In this document: one piece after another, positions 44,001-53,965 of the stretch
How the letters are laid out: each line of letters begins with the position of its first letter
How positions within the stretch are numbered: the stretch's first letter is position 1
Made by a program: the position numbers and the translations under genes
Source of the DNA: Adiantum capillus-veneris
Taxonomy: Eukaryota; Streptophyta; Polypodiopsida; Polypodiales; Pteridaceae
Assembly (NCBI GenBank): GCA_014529385.2
Contig: CM043960.1
Span: 121,883,043 to 121,947,042 of the forward strand
Direction of reading: 5' to 3'
DNA: 64,000 nt
The notes under the pieces: model-generated
What the model saw: the letters and a program-made list of their open reading frames with translations, nothing else
Told to the model about the DNA's origin: nothing
The model's database searches: none

Positions 44001-44320
44001 TGAGTGCGATCCACACTATCGTCTCCATTCGTCTTAGCTCCCATTCTCTACGCTGCGAGACAGGACGTTGGGGCACTTGCGAGAATTCTCATCGACTTTG
44101 CACCTTATGCCCTCGTCAAGTGAGAGAGATTGAGTACTACACACTACTTGAGTGCTCAGCTTTTGACCACATTAGGTCCTCTTTTCCCCATATATTCAGC
44201 CATGAGCTCTCCCTACATACCTTCCTCTCTCAACCACGATGTGAATTCTCTATTGCGACACTCATTTCAACCATTTTTGAGCATCGAGAGTCACTTATGA
44301 ACTCCACTCACACCATGTGA
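41020..44320 (+). pseudogene. LINE copy 3 ORF2: endonuclease, reverse transcriptase, zinc-binding C-terminus (broken)
   Basis: The endonuclease starts at SFWNCNGYPWNAGIGIDELT and DVIVLVETWEHD, then IFGDMNARTNTLQHD, NGDSVIDYML and SDHRMLCID. Reverse transcriptase follows with KPLHKGGDVNNVNNYRTI, CFVDFKKSFDMVP, GVKQGCPLFPTFFG and catalytic YADD near 43157. The C-terminal CTLCPRQVREIEYYTLLECS is at about 44095-44160. Stops include TGA at about 41134, TAA at 41582, TAA at about 41966, TGA near 42515 and TGA near 42875; one-base shifts occur near 43215 and 43730. It shares the LIA-stop two-base insertion with copy 1 (about 43246-43251). Confidence 0.92.
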
Positions 44321-44339
44321 CATGTTCATTTGGTCCCAT

Positions 44340-44355
44340 AGGTCATATTTGACCT
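44340..44355 (+). other. LINE 3' terminal stem-loop (copy 3)
   Basis: AGGTCA-TATT-TGACCT, identical to copies 1 and 2, 20 bases after the last ORF2 stop. Confidence 0.8.
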
Positions 44356-44370
44356 CTGAGGAGGACGATA

Positions 44371-44376
<6 letters not shown>

Positions 44377-44417
<41 letters not shown>

Positions 44418-44445
44418 CCTCTTTCTCTCCCTCTATCTATCTCTC

Positions 44446-44518
<73 letters not shown>
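44377..44518. repeat. (CT)n tract between LINE copies 3 and 4
   Basis: Mostly CT units with a few CCCT and TCTA motifs. It is the tail of LINE copy 3 and the 5' flank of the ORF1-only element. Confidence 0.96.
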
Positions 44519-44521
<3 letters not shown>

Positions 44522-44937
44522 CCCCCCCAAACCTTAAACCCCAACGTCCTCCTCAGCCCCCTTGGACGAGGGGCTGCCCTTGGGGAGGCGTTAAGCCTCA
44601 GCTTAGCCCCCCCTCAACATTCTCGCCCTGTCAAGATTCTGTACACGCTGTTACCTCAGCCCAGAACTGCGGCTTTTGTACACACTGGTACCTTGCTTTG
44701 TACACGCTGGCGCATACTTTTTCTGCCCCACCTAACCCAACCCAAAAGCTCCTGTGCAATCTGGTTCAGCCCTGCAATCAAGCACGATTTGGTTCGGCCT
44801 GCAGACTTGCACTGAGCACGATCTGGTTTGGCCTGCCGGCCTGTGTTGCAACCTCAAGAAGGACAACCTGCTCTGGCTCCCTTCCACCATTTCTGTGCAA
44901 CATTTGAACATTTTGAGTTTTTGGGCATTTGGAGAGA

Positions 44938-45651
44938 ATGTTCTCACCAAAGCCACCTCCAACAAGTGAGAAGATAGTGACCAACAGCCAAAAAACACCG
45001 AGGAGAGCACGAGCTAGCTTTGCCACTGTCTTAGCAGCCCCGATCAAGACAGATTGCATCAGACAATTGCAAGCTGCCCTCGACATGGTCATGGAAGAAA
45101 ACCGCGACCTCAAAGCACGCCTTAGCACGCTCGAGGCACGATTTGACTCCATGGTCGGCCTCACAACAGACAAGGTGAAGGAAGTCGAAGAAAAACTCAC
45201 ACAATCGCACTCGCCAAAGTGGAAACTTGTGTGAAGGCAGAACTGTACGAACATCAGCTTCAAGAAGAGAATGCCCTCAAGCTTCGCATTGGAGGGCTGC
45301 CCTAAGCATGGGACGAGTGCAAACAAGAATTTTGCAAATTAATTGACCTCCTCAACGAGACTCTTAAACCGGTCCATGTCGACTACGATGCGGTAGAATG
45401 TATTGTCAACAAGTTCAACACCAAGCGCACACCTAGTGGACATGCCATTCTTGAGTTCAAAGACAGGAGGAACAGCTCCGATTACTCCAACAATCGTGTC
45501 TCCTTAGAGACACCGGGTTTTGGATTGTCGAAGAACTCAACCTGACACAAGTCAAGCACAAAGGTGAAGAGATGAAAAAGTGTGTGAAGCACGAGCCAAA
45601 GGCAAGTGGGTAGTATACCGTGGAGGGAAGGCCATCATCCAGGAGTTTTGA
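44938..45651 (+). pseudogene. LINE copy 4 ORF1-like protein (one frameshift, one stop)
   Basis: ATG 44938 begins MFSPKPPPTSEKIVTNSQKT. A coiled-coil-like stretch follows (LQAALDMVMEENRDLKARLS, LEARFDSMVGL, DKVKEVEEKL). The frame shifts near 45205 and continues as KVETCVKAELYEHQLQEENA and LKLRIGGLP, then a stop at about 45303, then FCKLIDLLNETLKPVHVDYD, NTKRTPSGHAILEFKDR and, after another shift near 45500, KWVVYRGGKAIIQEF with TGA at 45649-45651. LRIGGLP and the HAILEF block fit the RRM-like core of LINE ORF1 proteins. This is an inference from layout, without a search. Confidence 0.7.
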
Positions 45652-45790
45652 ACTCCTAAACCGGCCCCTACCCCATAGGACCCCCCTTAGGCTTTGCTTT
45701 TTCTTTTGATGGACCCTCAGTCCCTAACTGATATGTATCGATTGCCCTCACTTCGAAGAAGTGGTTGTTATGTTTTGTTTTTGGTCCCAT

Positions 45791-45806
45791 GGGTCATATC
45801 TGACCT
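45791..45806 (+). other. LINE 3' terminal stem-loop (copy 4, variant)
   Basis: GGGTCA-TATC-TGACCT. It keeps the stem, with one G-T pair, and the flanking TTTGGTCCCAT. A CT tract begins about 14 bases later. Confidence 0.72.
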
Positions 45807-45817
45807 TCGTGGACGAT

Positions 45818-45819
<2 letters not shown>

Positions 45820-45902
<83 letters not shown>

Positions 45903-45960
45903 TCTCTCATAATCCATTTCTCTCTCTCTCTATCTATCTATCTCTCTCCCTCTTTCTCTC
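45820..45960. repeat. (CT)n and TCTA-rich tail of LINE copy 4
   Basis: About 44 CT units (45820-45908), a short interruption (ATAATCCATTTC) and further CT/TCTA. ATAATCCATTTC recurs at 45960-45971, so part of the tail is duplicated. Confidence 0.95.
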
Positions 45961-46077
45961 ATAATCCATTTCCTAACAAATCTACACTCACATTCATTTG
46001 CAAACAAAGCTTACATATTACAACAACGTGCAAGAAGATTGCATCTATGTCACTAAGCAACCTACGTCAAATGAATG

Positions 46078-46078
<1 letters not shown>

Positions 46079-46149
<71 letters not shown>

Positions 46150-46210
46150 ATTTATGCATGTAAATGTGTGTGTGTGTGTATGTGTGCGTGTTTGTATGTG
46201 TGTGTGTGTG
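46079..46210. repeat. (TC)n followed by (GT)n-rich microsatellite
   Basis: TC units 46079-46147, a short unique segment, then GT/TATG-rich 46164-46210. No LINE end is seen next to this tract. Confidence 0.95.
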
Positions 46211-46233
46211 GAGTAGCATACAATAGGGAAAGA

Positions 46234-46594
46234 GGGGGGGGGGGTATTTTGTGATTACCTTAGGTTGTAGAAAGGTTGTCTGTTAGGTTGAGCATCCAAA
46301 GACAAACGCGATAAACCCCCTTCGATGACTCTGCCGCAAACGAAACGAAGCTCCTCCTCGAACCAAATGTGTGTGTGTGTGTGCGCGCGCGCGCGCCCGC
46401 GCGCACACGTGTTTTTGTGTTTGTGTGAGGGAGAAGGTGCAGAGAGATGGACAAGGGAGAGAGATAGTGAGGGTGTGGGAGGTGGAGTAGGGAGAAGGGA
46501 GTTTGAAGCAGACGTGATGGCGGAGAGAAAGAAGGTAGCGTATGCCACAAAAACGCGGCATACTCTATCCTTCTTCCTTTTTTAGGCACAAGAG
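46234..46594. other. No recognisable gene; G run and GT/GC tract
   Basis: Contains an 11-base G run (46234-46244) and a (GT)n(GC)n tract (46369-46410). Open frames here arise from the simple repeats. Confidence 0.6.
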
Positions 46595-47075
46595 GCATTA
46601 CCGCGTCCATCACCGTGATTATTGTCGTGCAACGTCATTTCAAACCGATACAAATGTATCCGAGGTAGCAGAGGGGGGGGGGGTACTAACCACCCCCTCT
46701 ACCCTTAGATATGAATAATTTTCTTTTTTAGCCTTTTGAGTTTTTTTATGAAGACTTTTAATTTTTTTATGAGTACTTATTTTTGTAGTACTTTTAGATG
46801 TTTTTGAAGTGTATTTTTTAGTACTTTTAAATATTTACGATTAAAAAATCAACCCATTTAGTGCGCACACCGATTGTACTCTATTTAAAAAAATTATAGC
46901 GCTCATTGCACTTTATCCTCTTTGAATTTTTATAGTCATTTCTTTGTTTTATTGAAATATACATTTTTTTCTAATTCATTGTTTATTTTTTAGGGCACAT
47001 ATGACTAAATAAAAAATTTGTTGCGTGTGCAGAACATCAACTAGATGATCATGGCCCCCTTGAGGCCCTGAACAA

Positions 47076-47853
47076 GATCGGTGGCTCAAGGAAAAACTCC
47101 CTTGTCCTTGCACCAAGTGCAAAAGGGCAATCCCTCGCTTGAGGTGCATTGCATTGGAGCACATGGAGAATGAAGGGATTTGGCATCCTCAAAAAAGCGC
47201 TCGAAGAGATGAGATCACCACTCACCCCTCGCTTGAGAAGGTGTCCCATTGGTCTGTGTTCAGTGGTGGTGCATCGGTGCGCAAAGTCGAACGGGAGAGG
47301 TAAGAGATATTAGATGAATTGGGTGCACCTCATGGTGATCCTCCCAATAGCTCTACTTCAACAGCTCTTGTGGCGTCTCAGTCGTATTTGCAAGAAGGAC
47401 TCATTGGGTGCAAGGGAGGATTTGAGGGTCTTGAAACGTCTCCCTGCCTCTGCTACTCCACATCGTGCCCCCGATGGAAAGACTGTGCTTCCTAAAGCAC
47501 CATGGATGCTAGTCAAAGACAAAGTAAAGCGTACCATTGCAGCTATTTGCACACCAACATGATACATGAGGTTGTTAAAGGGAGCTTTCACAAAAGTGAA
47601 GAAGGGTGGAAGTGTTCAATTATATGGGGTTGAAGTCCCATGATTGGCACAAGATGCTTCAGGTAATGTCCCTCTCCCTATTCTATCTATAGTTTGTGTG
47701 TATGACTTTCTCTCACTTTCTCTTTCCCTAATTTTACATTATAGTTCATTATGCCGGTGAGTATGTGTTTATGTCGGGACAAGAAAGTCAAGGATGTTAT
47801 TTTCAAACTTGGAGAGCTAGTAAGGTACACCACAAGACTCCACTCAACCACAC
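47076..47853 (+). pseudogene. CACTA transposase (TNP2-like), 5' part, internally deleted
   Basis: The start shows the transposase-associated zinc-binding domain: KLPCPCTKCKRAIPRLRCIA and EHMENEGIWHP (47090-47190). After an in-frame TAA (about 47302) come EILDELGAPHGDPPN and, in another frame, LRVLKRLPASATPHRAPDGK and LVKDKVKRTIAAICTPT. Then, with stops, comes GLKSHDWHKMLQ, which marks the start of the DUF4218 region. The DDE catalytic domain expected between these parts is missing. A GT-AG intron of 82 bp (47663-47744) separates HKMLQ from FIMPVSMCLCRDKKVKDVIF. Coding ends near 47824 at a second donor-like AAG/GTACAC; gypsy C lies 29 bp further on. Confidence 0.8.
47850..47853. other. Target-site duplication ACAC of gypsy C (left)
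   Basis: ACAC directly precedes the LTR start at 47854 and recurs at 57676-57679. It is four bases; a fifth may have been lost by mutation. Confidence 0.65.
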
Positions 47854-49261
47854 TGTCATAAAGTCTAATATCTAACCAACCCAAATGATTTTCTCATATT
47901 AAATTGATCATTTAATATGGGAGAATAAACGGGAACAAGTGTTAGAATATAGACATGTGCTTATGGATCTATCTCAACATGGGGCCAAGTTTAAAAGGGG
48001 TCCAAATGAGAGATGGTATGTTAAAGAGAAATGCTATCAAATGGAGCTTAAAGACCTTAGGGTTAGCTTCATTAAAGACCTCCAAAAGCTAGTGTTCAAA
48101 AGTCCTTTGACCTTAGGCAAGCTAGGGCTGACCTTGAGGTGGGTGCTTGTTGGCTTGCTAAGTGTTAGTGGGAACCTTACTCAAAACATTGAGGTGTTTC
48201 TCACATGCTTAAATGAATAAGGTTCTTGAAGTATTCAATTCAAAGATAACTCTCAAGAGGAATCAACATTTTTATGCTTGATTGACTAAGTCCTTGAAGT
48301 ATTCAATTCAACCAAATGACTTAATAAGCATAAAAGATACATGTTCAAATGATCCTCCACATGTGGCCCTCATGATGTGTTTGAATGCTATTGGATAGGT
48401 TTTAAAGGGCTCCAATGATAATGTAGATACATAAAAATAAATAATTAAGTTCTATCTCTCAAAGAGGAAAAAGAGGACACATGTCCAAATGAAATAATAA
48501 AATAATAAGAGAGAGAGAGAGAGAGGTGTGGACCAAGCATGAGAGGGGGGTATACTCTCCCACACACACTCACACATTCTCTCATTGTGTGGAGTACAAT
48601 GTGCAAGAGATCCATCTCCTTCTCCAAGCTTATTGATAAGTGGAGAGCCTACACCAACACTCTTGGCTATGGAATGCAAAAAGAGCCATGCTTCAATGCT
48701 TAAGCTTTCCATCTTCTTCATCTTCATTACTATGCTATTATGCTATGCTAAGCAAGAAGTGTGATGATAAGTGAGGAACTATTTCTTTCTCTTATGGATG
48801 ATTCTTCTTCCTCTTCCCTACCCTCATTCCCTGCTAGCTCTCTCCACCTTCGAAGGTGTTTGAGGCCTTGGGACTGAGGCTTGGGATAGTTAATGCTTTT
48901 TGTAAAGTTTATGTTAAGCTCTTGATGCATGAAGCTTTCCATCTTCATAGCATCACCAAGGTCACAAGGAACACAAAGATTGTATTGTAACAAGTCTCTC
49001 TTGATGGGAGAATCTATAATACAAACGCCTTTTGGAGGGGGGACCGGCTCCAAGTAAATCCGGTCCTCAACTATTGTCATGTTCTCTAATACTCTCTCTC
49101 TTGCAAAAGTATTGTTCATGCCAAGTTAATTTAGTACTATGTTCATGTTGCTACCATCAATTAAGTTCACCCTCTATGTTCTCAAAGTAATCTCACAAAA
49201 ATGCTCACTCTAATTCTCTTAATTTTGTTATTCTCAAAGTTCATAGGCCATTTCCATTAAA
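47854..49261 (+). repeat. 5' LTR of gypsy C
   Basis: 1408 bp, starting TGTCATAAAGTCT and ending about CCATTAAA, where the 3' LTR has CCTTTACA. It contains a GA tract (48508-48523). It matches 55939-57675 except for a 264 bp duplication in the latter. Confidence 0.9.
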
Positions 49262-49262
49262 T

Positions 49263-49275
49263 TGGTATCAGAGCA
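49263..49275 (+). other. Primer binding site of gypsy C
   Basis: TGGTATCAGAGCA follows the 5' LTR, complementary to initiator tRNA-Met. Confidence 0.9.
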
Positions 49276-49674
49276 TTTGGTTTCTCTTTTCTTGCTTAAG
49301 AAGAGAGGTCCTTAAGTAGCCTATTAATGGTCCATTTTGTTAATTATATCAGGGTAAGTGGGACTGGGATCTATTATCGGTTTTGTTGAGCCGACTATGT
49401 GGGATATGGTGCACACCCGGGAGCTTTGGTCTTAATAATGGGGCCTTTTTAGACTTTCCTACGGCTTTACCATTATTGAGCCATAAGAAGTCCAAAAGGA
49501 GCTATCCCTCAACAATTATGCTATGCTAGACCCACCCCACTACTCTCATAATTAACCAATTCGAGCCGTGGGTGTAGATACTTAAGTGCTTATTTTCAAA
49601 GGCTAAGAGGAGTAGCAACTAAGGTTTTGAGTTGCCAAAGAATTCACTTAGTAAACACATAAGTATAATTAGCA

Positions 49675-50160
49675 TGGCTGACAATAACCAAAAGAGTAGA
49701 ATAATTTTGATTTTGCACATGAAGGTGCTAATGATGATGCCCCCATGTTTATCAATTATCTTGTTACTAGATTGCATCAAGCTATGGGTAACCCTACTTT
49801 GCAAGACGAAGTTACTCAACAACTGCGTGCTTATGGGATTTCCCTTCCTCATGAGAGCTTGAAGCTTTTCGCAAGGACCATAAGTGTTTTAAGTGTGGGG
49901 AGCAAGGACATGGCTATCGTTCTTGCCCCAAGAAAAATGCTCGCAATGAGACTCCTAGGGCTTCCACCATCGAAGCTCCAAAAGAGGATGCTCATTGCAA
50001 AGGATCATCTCTCTCCTATGCTTGGGGAAAGGTAAGGGAGCATGATGCCTTCATCTTGTTTGACCCTGGCTCTACTCACAATTTCATATCAACGGAGTTG
50101 GCCACCAAGTTGGGCATTCAAGCTTTCGAGATGGGAGATATTGTAACGGGCTGACACAGC
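49675..50160 (+). pseudogene. Gypsy C gag (shortened) and protease start
   Basis: ATG 49675 begins MADNNQKS, but most of gag is missing. After frame changes, KCFKCGEQGHGYRSCPKKNA gives an intact zinc knuckle (about 49880-49940). The protease motif is FDPGSTHNFIS (about 50058-50090) with Pro in place of Ser or Thr. A TGA follows at about 50152. The zinc knuckle and protease are lost from gypsy D, so the two copies complement each other for reading the family. Confidence 0.82.
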
Positions 50161-51260
50161 TTTCAAGGGACAGCAAGCCTCCGTTACTCCCTTGATTGGG
50201 AAGTTGAGGCTTCATGTCCAAAGCTATGTCAAGAAAGAATACTTTTTTATCTCTCCTCTCCAACATGAGGATGCTATTCTAGGGACTCCATGGTTTGATC
50301 GCATGGCTACCAACATGAAGTTCCCTGAAAGAAGGATCTACTTCACTTATAGGGGAAAGAACATGTATATAGATGCTAATGAGTCTGGTCGTACTATACC
50401 ACTTGTAAATTCACCATCTTTGAATAAGTCAATGAAAAGCTCGATTTTTGCGTACATGATTTTTGTCAAAGAATCCACTAATGGCACTAATGGTTTATCA
50501 AATGAAAATGGTAGGAATCAAGAAGAGTTAGACTTGTCTACTTTTCTAAATGGATTCCAAGATGTTTTCATTGATGATAACCCTATGGACTTACCTCCAA
50601 AACTAGGGGATGATGACCATCGAATTGAGCTCCTACCAGGAAGCTCACCGCCTAACAAGCCTCCTTATCGAGTTTTGCAAGCTCAACAAGAGGAGATCAT
50701 GAGGCAAGTACAAGAATTGGTAGAAAAAGGAATGGTGAGGCCTAGCTCCCCTCACTTTTGTTTTCCAGTCCTTTTAGTGAAAAAGAAAGATGGTACATAC
50801 CATATGTGTGTGGACTATCGAGCACTAAACCATATCACTATCAAAAACAGATTTCCTATGCCTCGGGTAGAAGATATGTTTATAAGCTACAAGGCTCTAC
50901 CTACTTCAGTAGGATTGACCTTAAAAGTGGCTATCATCAAATAAGGATAGTGGATGAAGATATCCTAAAGACCATGTTTCGTACAACATTTGGTCTTTAT
51001 GAATATCTAGTCATGCCTTTTGGCTTGACCAATGCACCAGCCACATTCAATTGTTTGATGGAGAAAATATTTAGACCCTATCACAAGTTCACTGGAGTGT
51101 TCTTTGATGATATCATCATCTACTCCAAGTCCTTGGAGGAACACAAGTAACATCTCCAAGTGATTTTTCAAGCATTGAGGGAGAACAAGCTTTTTCTCAA
51201 CCAAAAGAAAAGTGAATTTTTCCTTCATGAGATTCAATACTTAAGTCATATTATCTCTCA
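50161..51260 (+). pseudogene. Gypsy C protease end and reverse transcriptase (frameshifted)
   Basis: The frame 50192-50944 gives [20 protein letters not shown], a linker, then [20 protein letters not shown] and [20 protein letters not shown]. Near 50870-50890 a one-base change moves homology to the next frame: [37 protein letters not shown] and catalytic [11 protein letters not shown] (about 51100-51130). A TAA at 51148-51150 and another shift near 51255 follow, around NQKKSEFFLHEIQYLSHII. Order and sequence match gypsy D. Confidence 0.92.
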
Positions 51261-51263
51261 CGT

Positions 51264-51751
51264 ATGGATCCATCAAAGTTAGAGGTAATAAAAGCATGGC
51301 CTAATCCAAGGAATCTACATGAGCTAAGAAGCTTTATTGGTATGTGTGGATACTATAGGTGCTTCATAGCAAAATTTTCTCAAATAGCAGGACCATTACA
51401 TGACTTAACAAAGAAGAACATTAAGTATTCGTGGACTGCTAAGGAGCAAAAATCTTTTGACAAGCTCAAAGAGAAGCTTACCTCTCAACCAGTCCTCATG
51501 CTTCCGGATCTCTCAAAGCCATTTGAGGTCCAATGTGATGCTTGTGGTGATTGGCTTGGAGCAGTCTTGCTTCAAGAAGAGCATGCCATAGCATATGAGA
51601 GCCGAAGGCTCAATACAGATGAACAGGTCTTGGGCATTTATGAGAAAGAGATTTTAGTTGTTCTACATGCCCTAGACACATGGAAGCACTATTTATTGGA
51701 GACTTCATTCATTTTACAAACAGACCACCAAAGTCTCAAGTACTTCATGAC
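51264..51751 (+). pseudogene. Gypsy C RNase H, first part, ended by an insertion
   Basis: MDPSKLEVIKAWPNPRNLHE and FIGMCGYYRCFIAKFSQIAG connect to RNase H (KPFEVQCDACGDWLGAVLLQ, AIAYESRRLN, YEKEILVVLHALDTWKHYLL, TDHQSLKYFMT). Homology ends exactly at 51751 and resumes at 53966 or so with QTKLSDKQMRW, so the 2.2 kb in between is foreign to the element. Confidence 0.93.
51747..51751. other. Target-site duplication ATGAC (left) of the 2.2 kb insert
   Basis: ATGAC is repeated at 53966-53970. Removing the insert and one copy restores the RNase H reading through the junction. Confidence 0.92.
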
Positions 51752-53965
51752 GCCTCGAGGGGTTCACCGTTCAGTACTCCCTATATAACGTGCGTTCGTG
51801 GGTTATTAAAAAAACCCCTCTTTTAACACGTTGAAGAGGGGGAAATGGGAAAACCACCAGCACATAAATTCAATGTCTCTATATAGCCTAGGGATTCCAC
51901 AGCACCCCTAACCTCTCAAAAAACACCTTCAAATTGGCTTATTTGCACTAACAACTCCGCATTAGCATACAAAACAATTACCTCACACCCAAATGCACCC
52001 ACACTGCTCAACTCACCCTTTCCGAATCACAAAACACTCCTAATCTGCCCTCTTGTTAGCACCCTTCAAGCTGTAGGCAAACCCTCTGCAAGCAATGACC
52101 AATACACGAAGAGCGAGAGAAGAGGAGGGGGATGGGGAGAAGCAACACATGAGATTGGGGTAAGTGCGTGGTCTTATTGCATAGAGAGTAGTACAACCAA
52201 TGTATGCGGCTTCAATGGCAAGCTTAGCAGCACACAAGCTTCCAACTTTCACTTACTCACACAGGCAAAAAAGCCCTTAAATTTTCGCATTTACAACCTT
52301 TTATAGGGGTACCTCTAGGAGGTCCAAAAAAAGAAAAAGGGTGAGTTTCTCCTCCCGTGGCCTTCACTTAGAGCTTCTTTTAGAATTGGATTGCATTGCC
52401 AACACATGGCATAGTTCACTTTTGGAAATATTTACTTGGTGTGTATTTTGGGCTTTGGTCCTCTCCACTTGGCCGCCCGGACTTCCCCTTTCTTGGCCCT
52501 TCAATGCCATTAGCTTTTCACTCCAATTGCCCTAACTGGCTTTGCAGCGGGACCCCTCCCCCTCGTCGAGGCAATAGCGATGTCGCTATTGGGGGGGGGG
52601 GGGGAGGGGCCTTCCCCTCAAAAAACCTTGCCGCTTACAGGTGCGGGCACTGCCCCCTATCCACTGCCCCATCATCACAGAATTCCATCGGCCGCCCAAG
52701 GGCGCGCCACCGCGCTTACTCTGCCCAAAATCACCGCCGGGCTGGCCAAGCAGCGCTGACCCACGGACGCCATAGCTAGGGAGAGGGGAGCTCCCCTCAC
52801 GCCTCTTGTGTACAATGGGGAGGCCTCCCTCCACTATATATAATGCAGCCCTGCTCTCCCGCCTTGTGCATGTGGGTTTTAGTCCAGCCACGTGGCGGCT
52901 CCATATAATCCCAGGCCTTAAGGCTTCAAAAACCCCATTATTATTTTTTTAACAAAATCTTGTTTGGACCTGCCTTTGCTTGGCTCCCATTCTCTGCTCC
53001 CGAGCCAGATCACCGAGCAGGAAAAACCCACTGAAACTTCACCTTTCCGGCTCCGACTACCTTTACCGTCTTTGCATTCTGACATCCCGGCATCCTCGAA
53101 CCAGGGCTCTCAAAAAATGGAAAAATCATCTGCAATCCAATCCGGTCAAATGCTCCCAGTTTTTTGACTGCCATATCTTCTCGCTCCAGACTCCGTTTGG
53201 CATGCAGTCTCTTCTTGTTAGCTCTGTATAATGTACACTCCACTCTAGAACTTTGTCGAGGCTCAGAAGATGCCAGATGGCACATCCTCCAATGCGGCCA
53301 AGTGGGCTCAGACCAAGCCCCCGGAAAAACTTCAACTGACCATATCTTGCAAACCATGGCTCCAATCCGCAATCCGAAAAGACGGGTAGGCCCCATGAAT
53401 TGAGCTCTACACATCTATACCTCAAGTTTCACTTGGACCATCTATCCCCAACTGCCCTGTCCAGCAAGAATCAGCAAACCACTAAAGCTTCAACCTTCAA
53501 TAACTTGGGCTTTGTAGCTCGGTTTGATGAGCCGTCTAGACCTGCTCCTTTAGCACTTCAAGCTCTTCATTCCTGGACCCAAAGACTGCACTTTGCATCT
53601 CCTTCACCTACTACCCCAATTAGCTCATTATGTAGCCTTTCTTGGCCTAGAAGCCACATCATGGATACACTTCCACTGCCACCTGCCATCCCATGATTTT
53701 CCTAGCTGCTCCAGCCCTTTGCCATGCTTCTGCTTGCCTGTATACACGTGTCCATGCCACCTTATAGCGTCGACACACTTTGGCTGCACCAACATCTGAA
53801 TGAATATAATGACCCCTTATTTTAAGAAATTTTTCCAAAATTGAGTATAAAAACCCCTTATTTCAATGTATCTCTGTTAAATTGCCTAAATTTTTTTCAT
53901 TTTAAAACCCCTTCTTTTGAACTCACATTATACATTAATACGACTACATAGTGCACCCCCCGAGT
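51752..53965. mobile_element. Unclassified 2.2 kb element with imperfect inverted-repeat ends and 5 bp target duplication
   Basis: The left end reads GCCTCGAGGGGTTCACCG. The complement of the right end reads ACTCGGGGGGTGCACTAT; the two share CTCGRGGGGTKCAC and a few bases beyond. ATGAC flanks the insert. Inside I see no transposase, integrase or reverse transcriptase. There are a 14-base G run (52591-52604), a TATA-like TATATATAA at about 52834-52842 and many short open frames with no motif. The five-base duplication does not fit common plant families (CACTA 3, PIF 3, hAT 8, Mutator about 9). It is probably a non-autonomous element mobilised by another. Confidence 0.8.

Larger units (their letters stand above)
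39960..44355 (+). mobile_element. LINE copy 3, near full length, inactivated
   Basis: It runs from the end of the CT tract at about 39960 through a short leader, ORF1 (40189-41019) and ORF2 (41020-44320) to the 3' stem-loop (44340-44355) and CT tail. It is the only copy with both ORFs and so shows the family's full structure, about 4.4 kb. ORF2 has many stops and frameshifts. Confidence 0.92.
44519..45806 (+). mobile_element. LINE copy 4: ORF1-only element with the shared 3' end
   Basis: After the CT tract comes about 420 bp of leader with short repeats (TGTACACGCTG; GATTTGGTTCGGCCTGC-like), an ORF1 (44938-45651) and about 140 bp of 3' sequence. It ends with the same stem-loop type as the other LINEs and a CT tail. 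No endonuclease or reverse transcriptase is present. The ORF1 is different from that of copy 3, so this is another LINE family or a non-autonomous derivative with a shared 3' end. Confidence 0.75.

Noticed and set aside
44778-45326. 182-codon minus-strand frame
   Set aside because: Antisense to the LINE copy 4 leader and ORF1; no motif of its own.
46255-46613. Overlapping minus- and plus-strand frames rich in Arg/Ala or Thr/His
   Set aside because: They arise from the GT/GC tract and show no motif on either strand.
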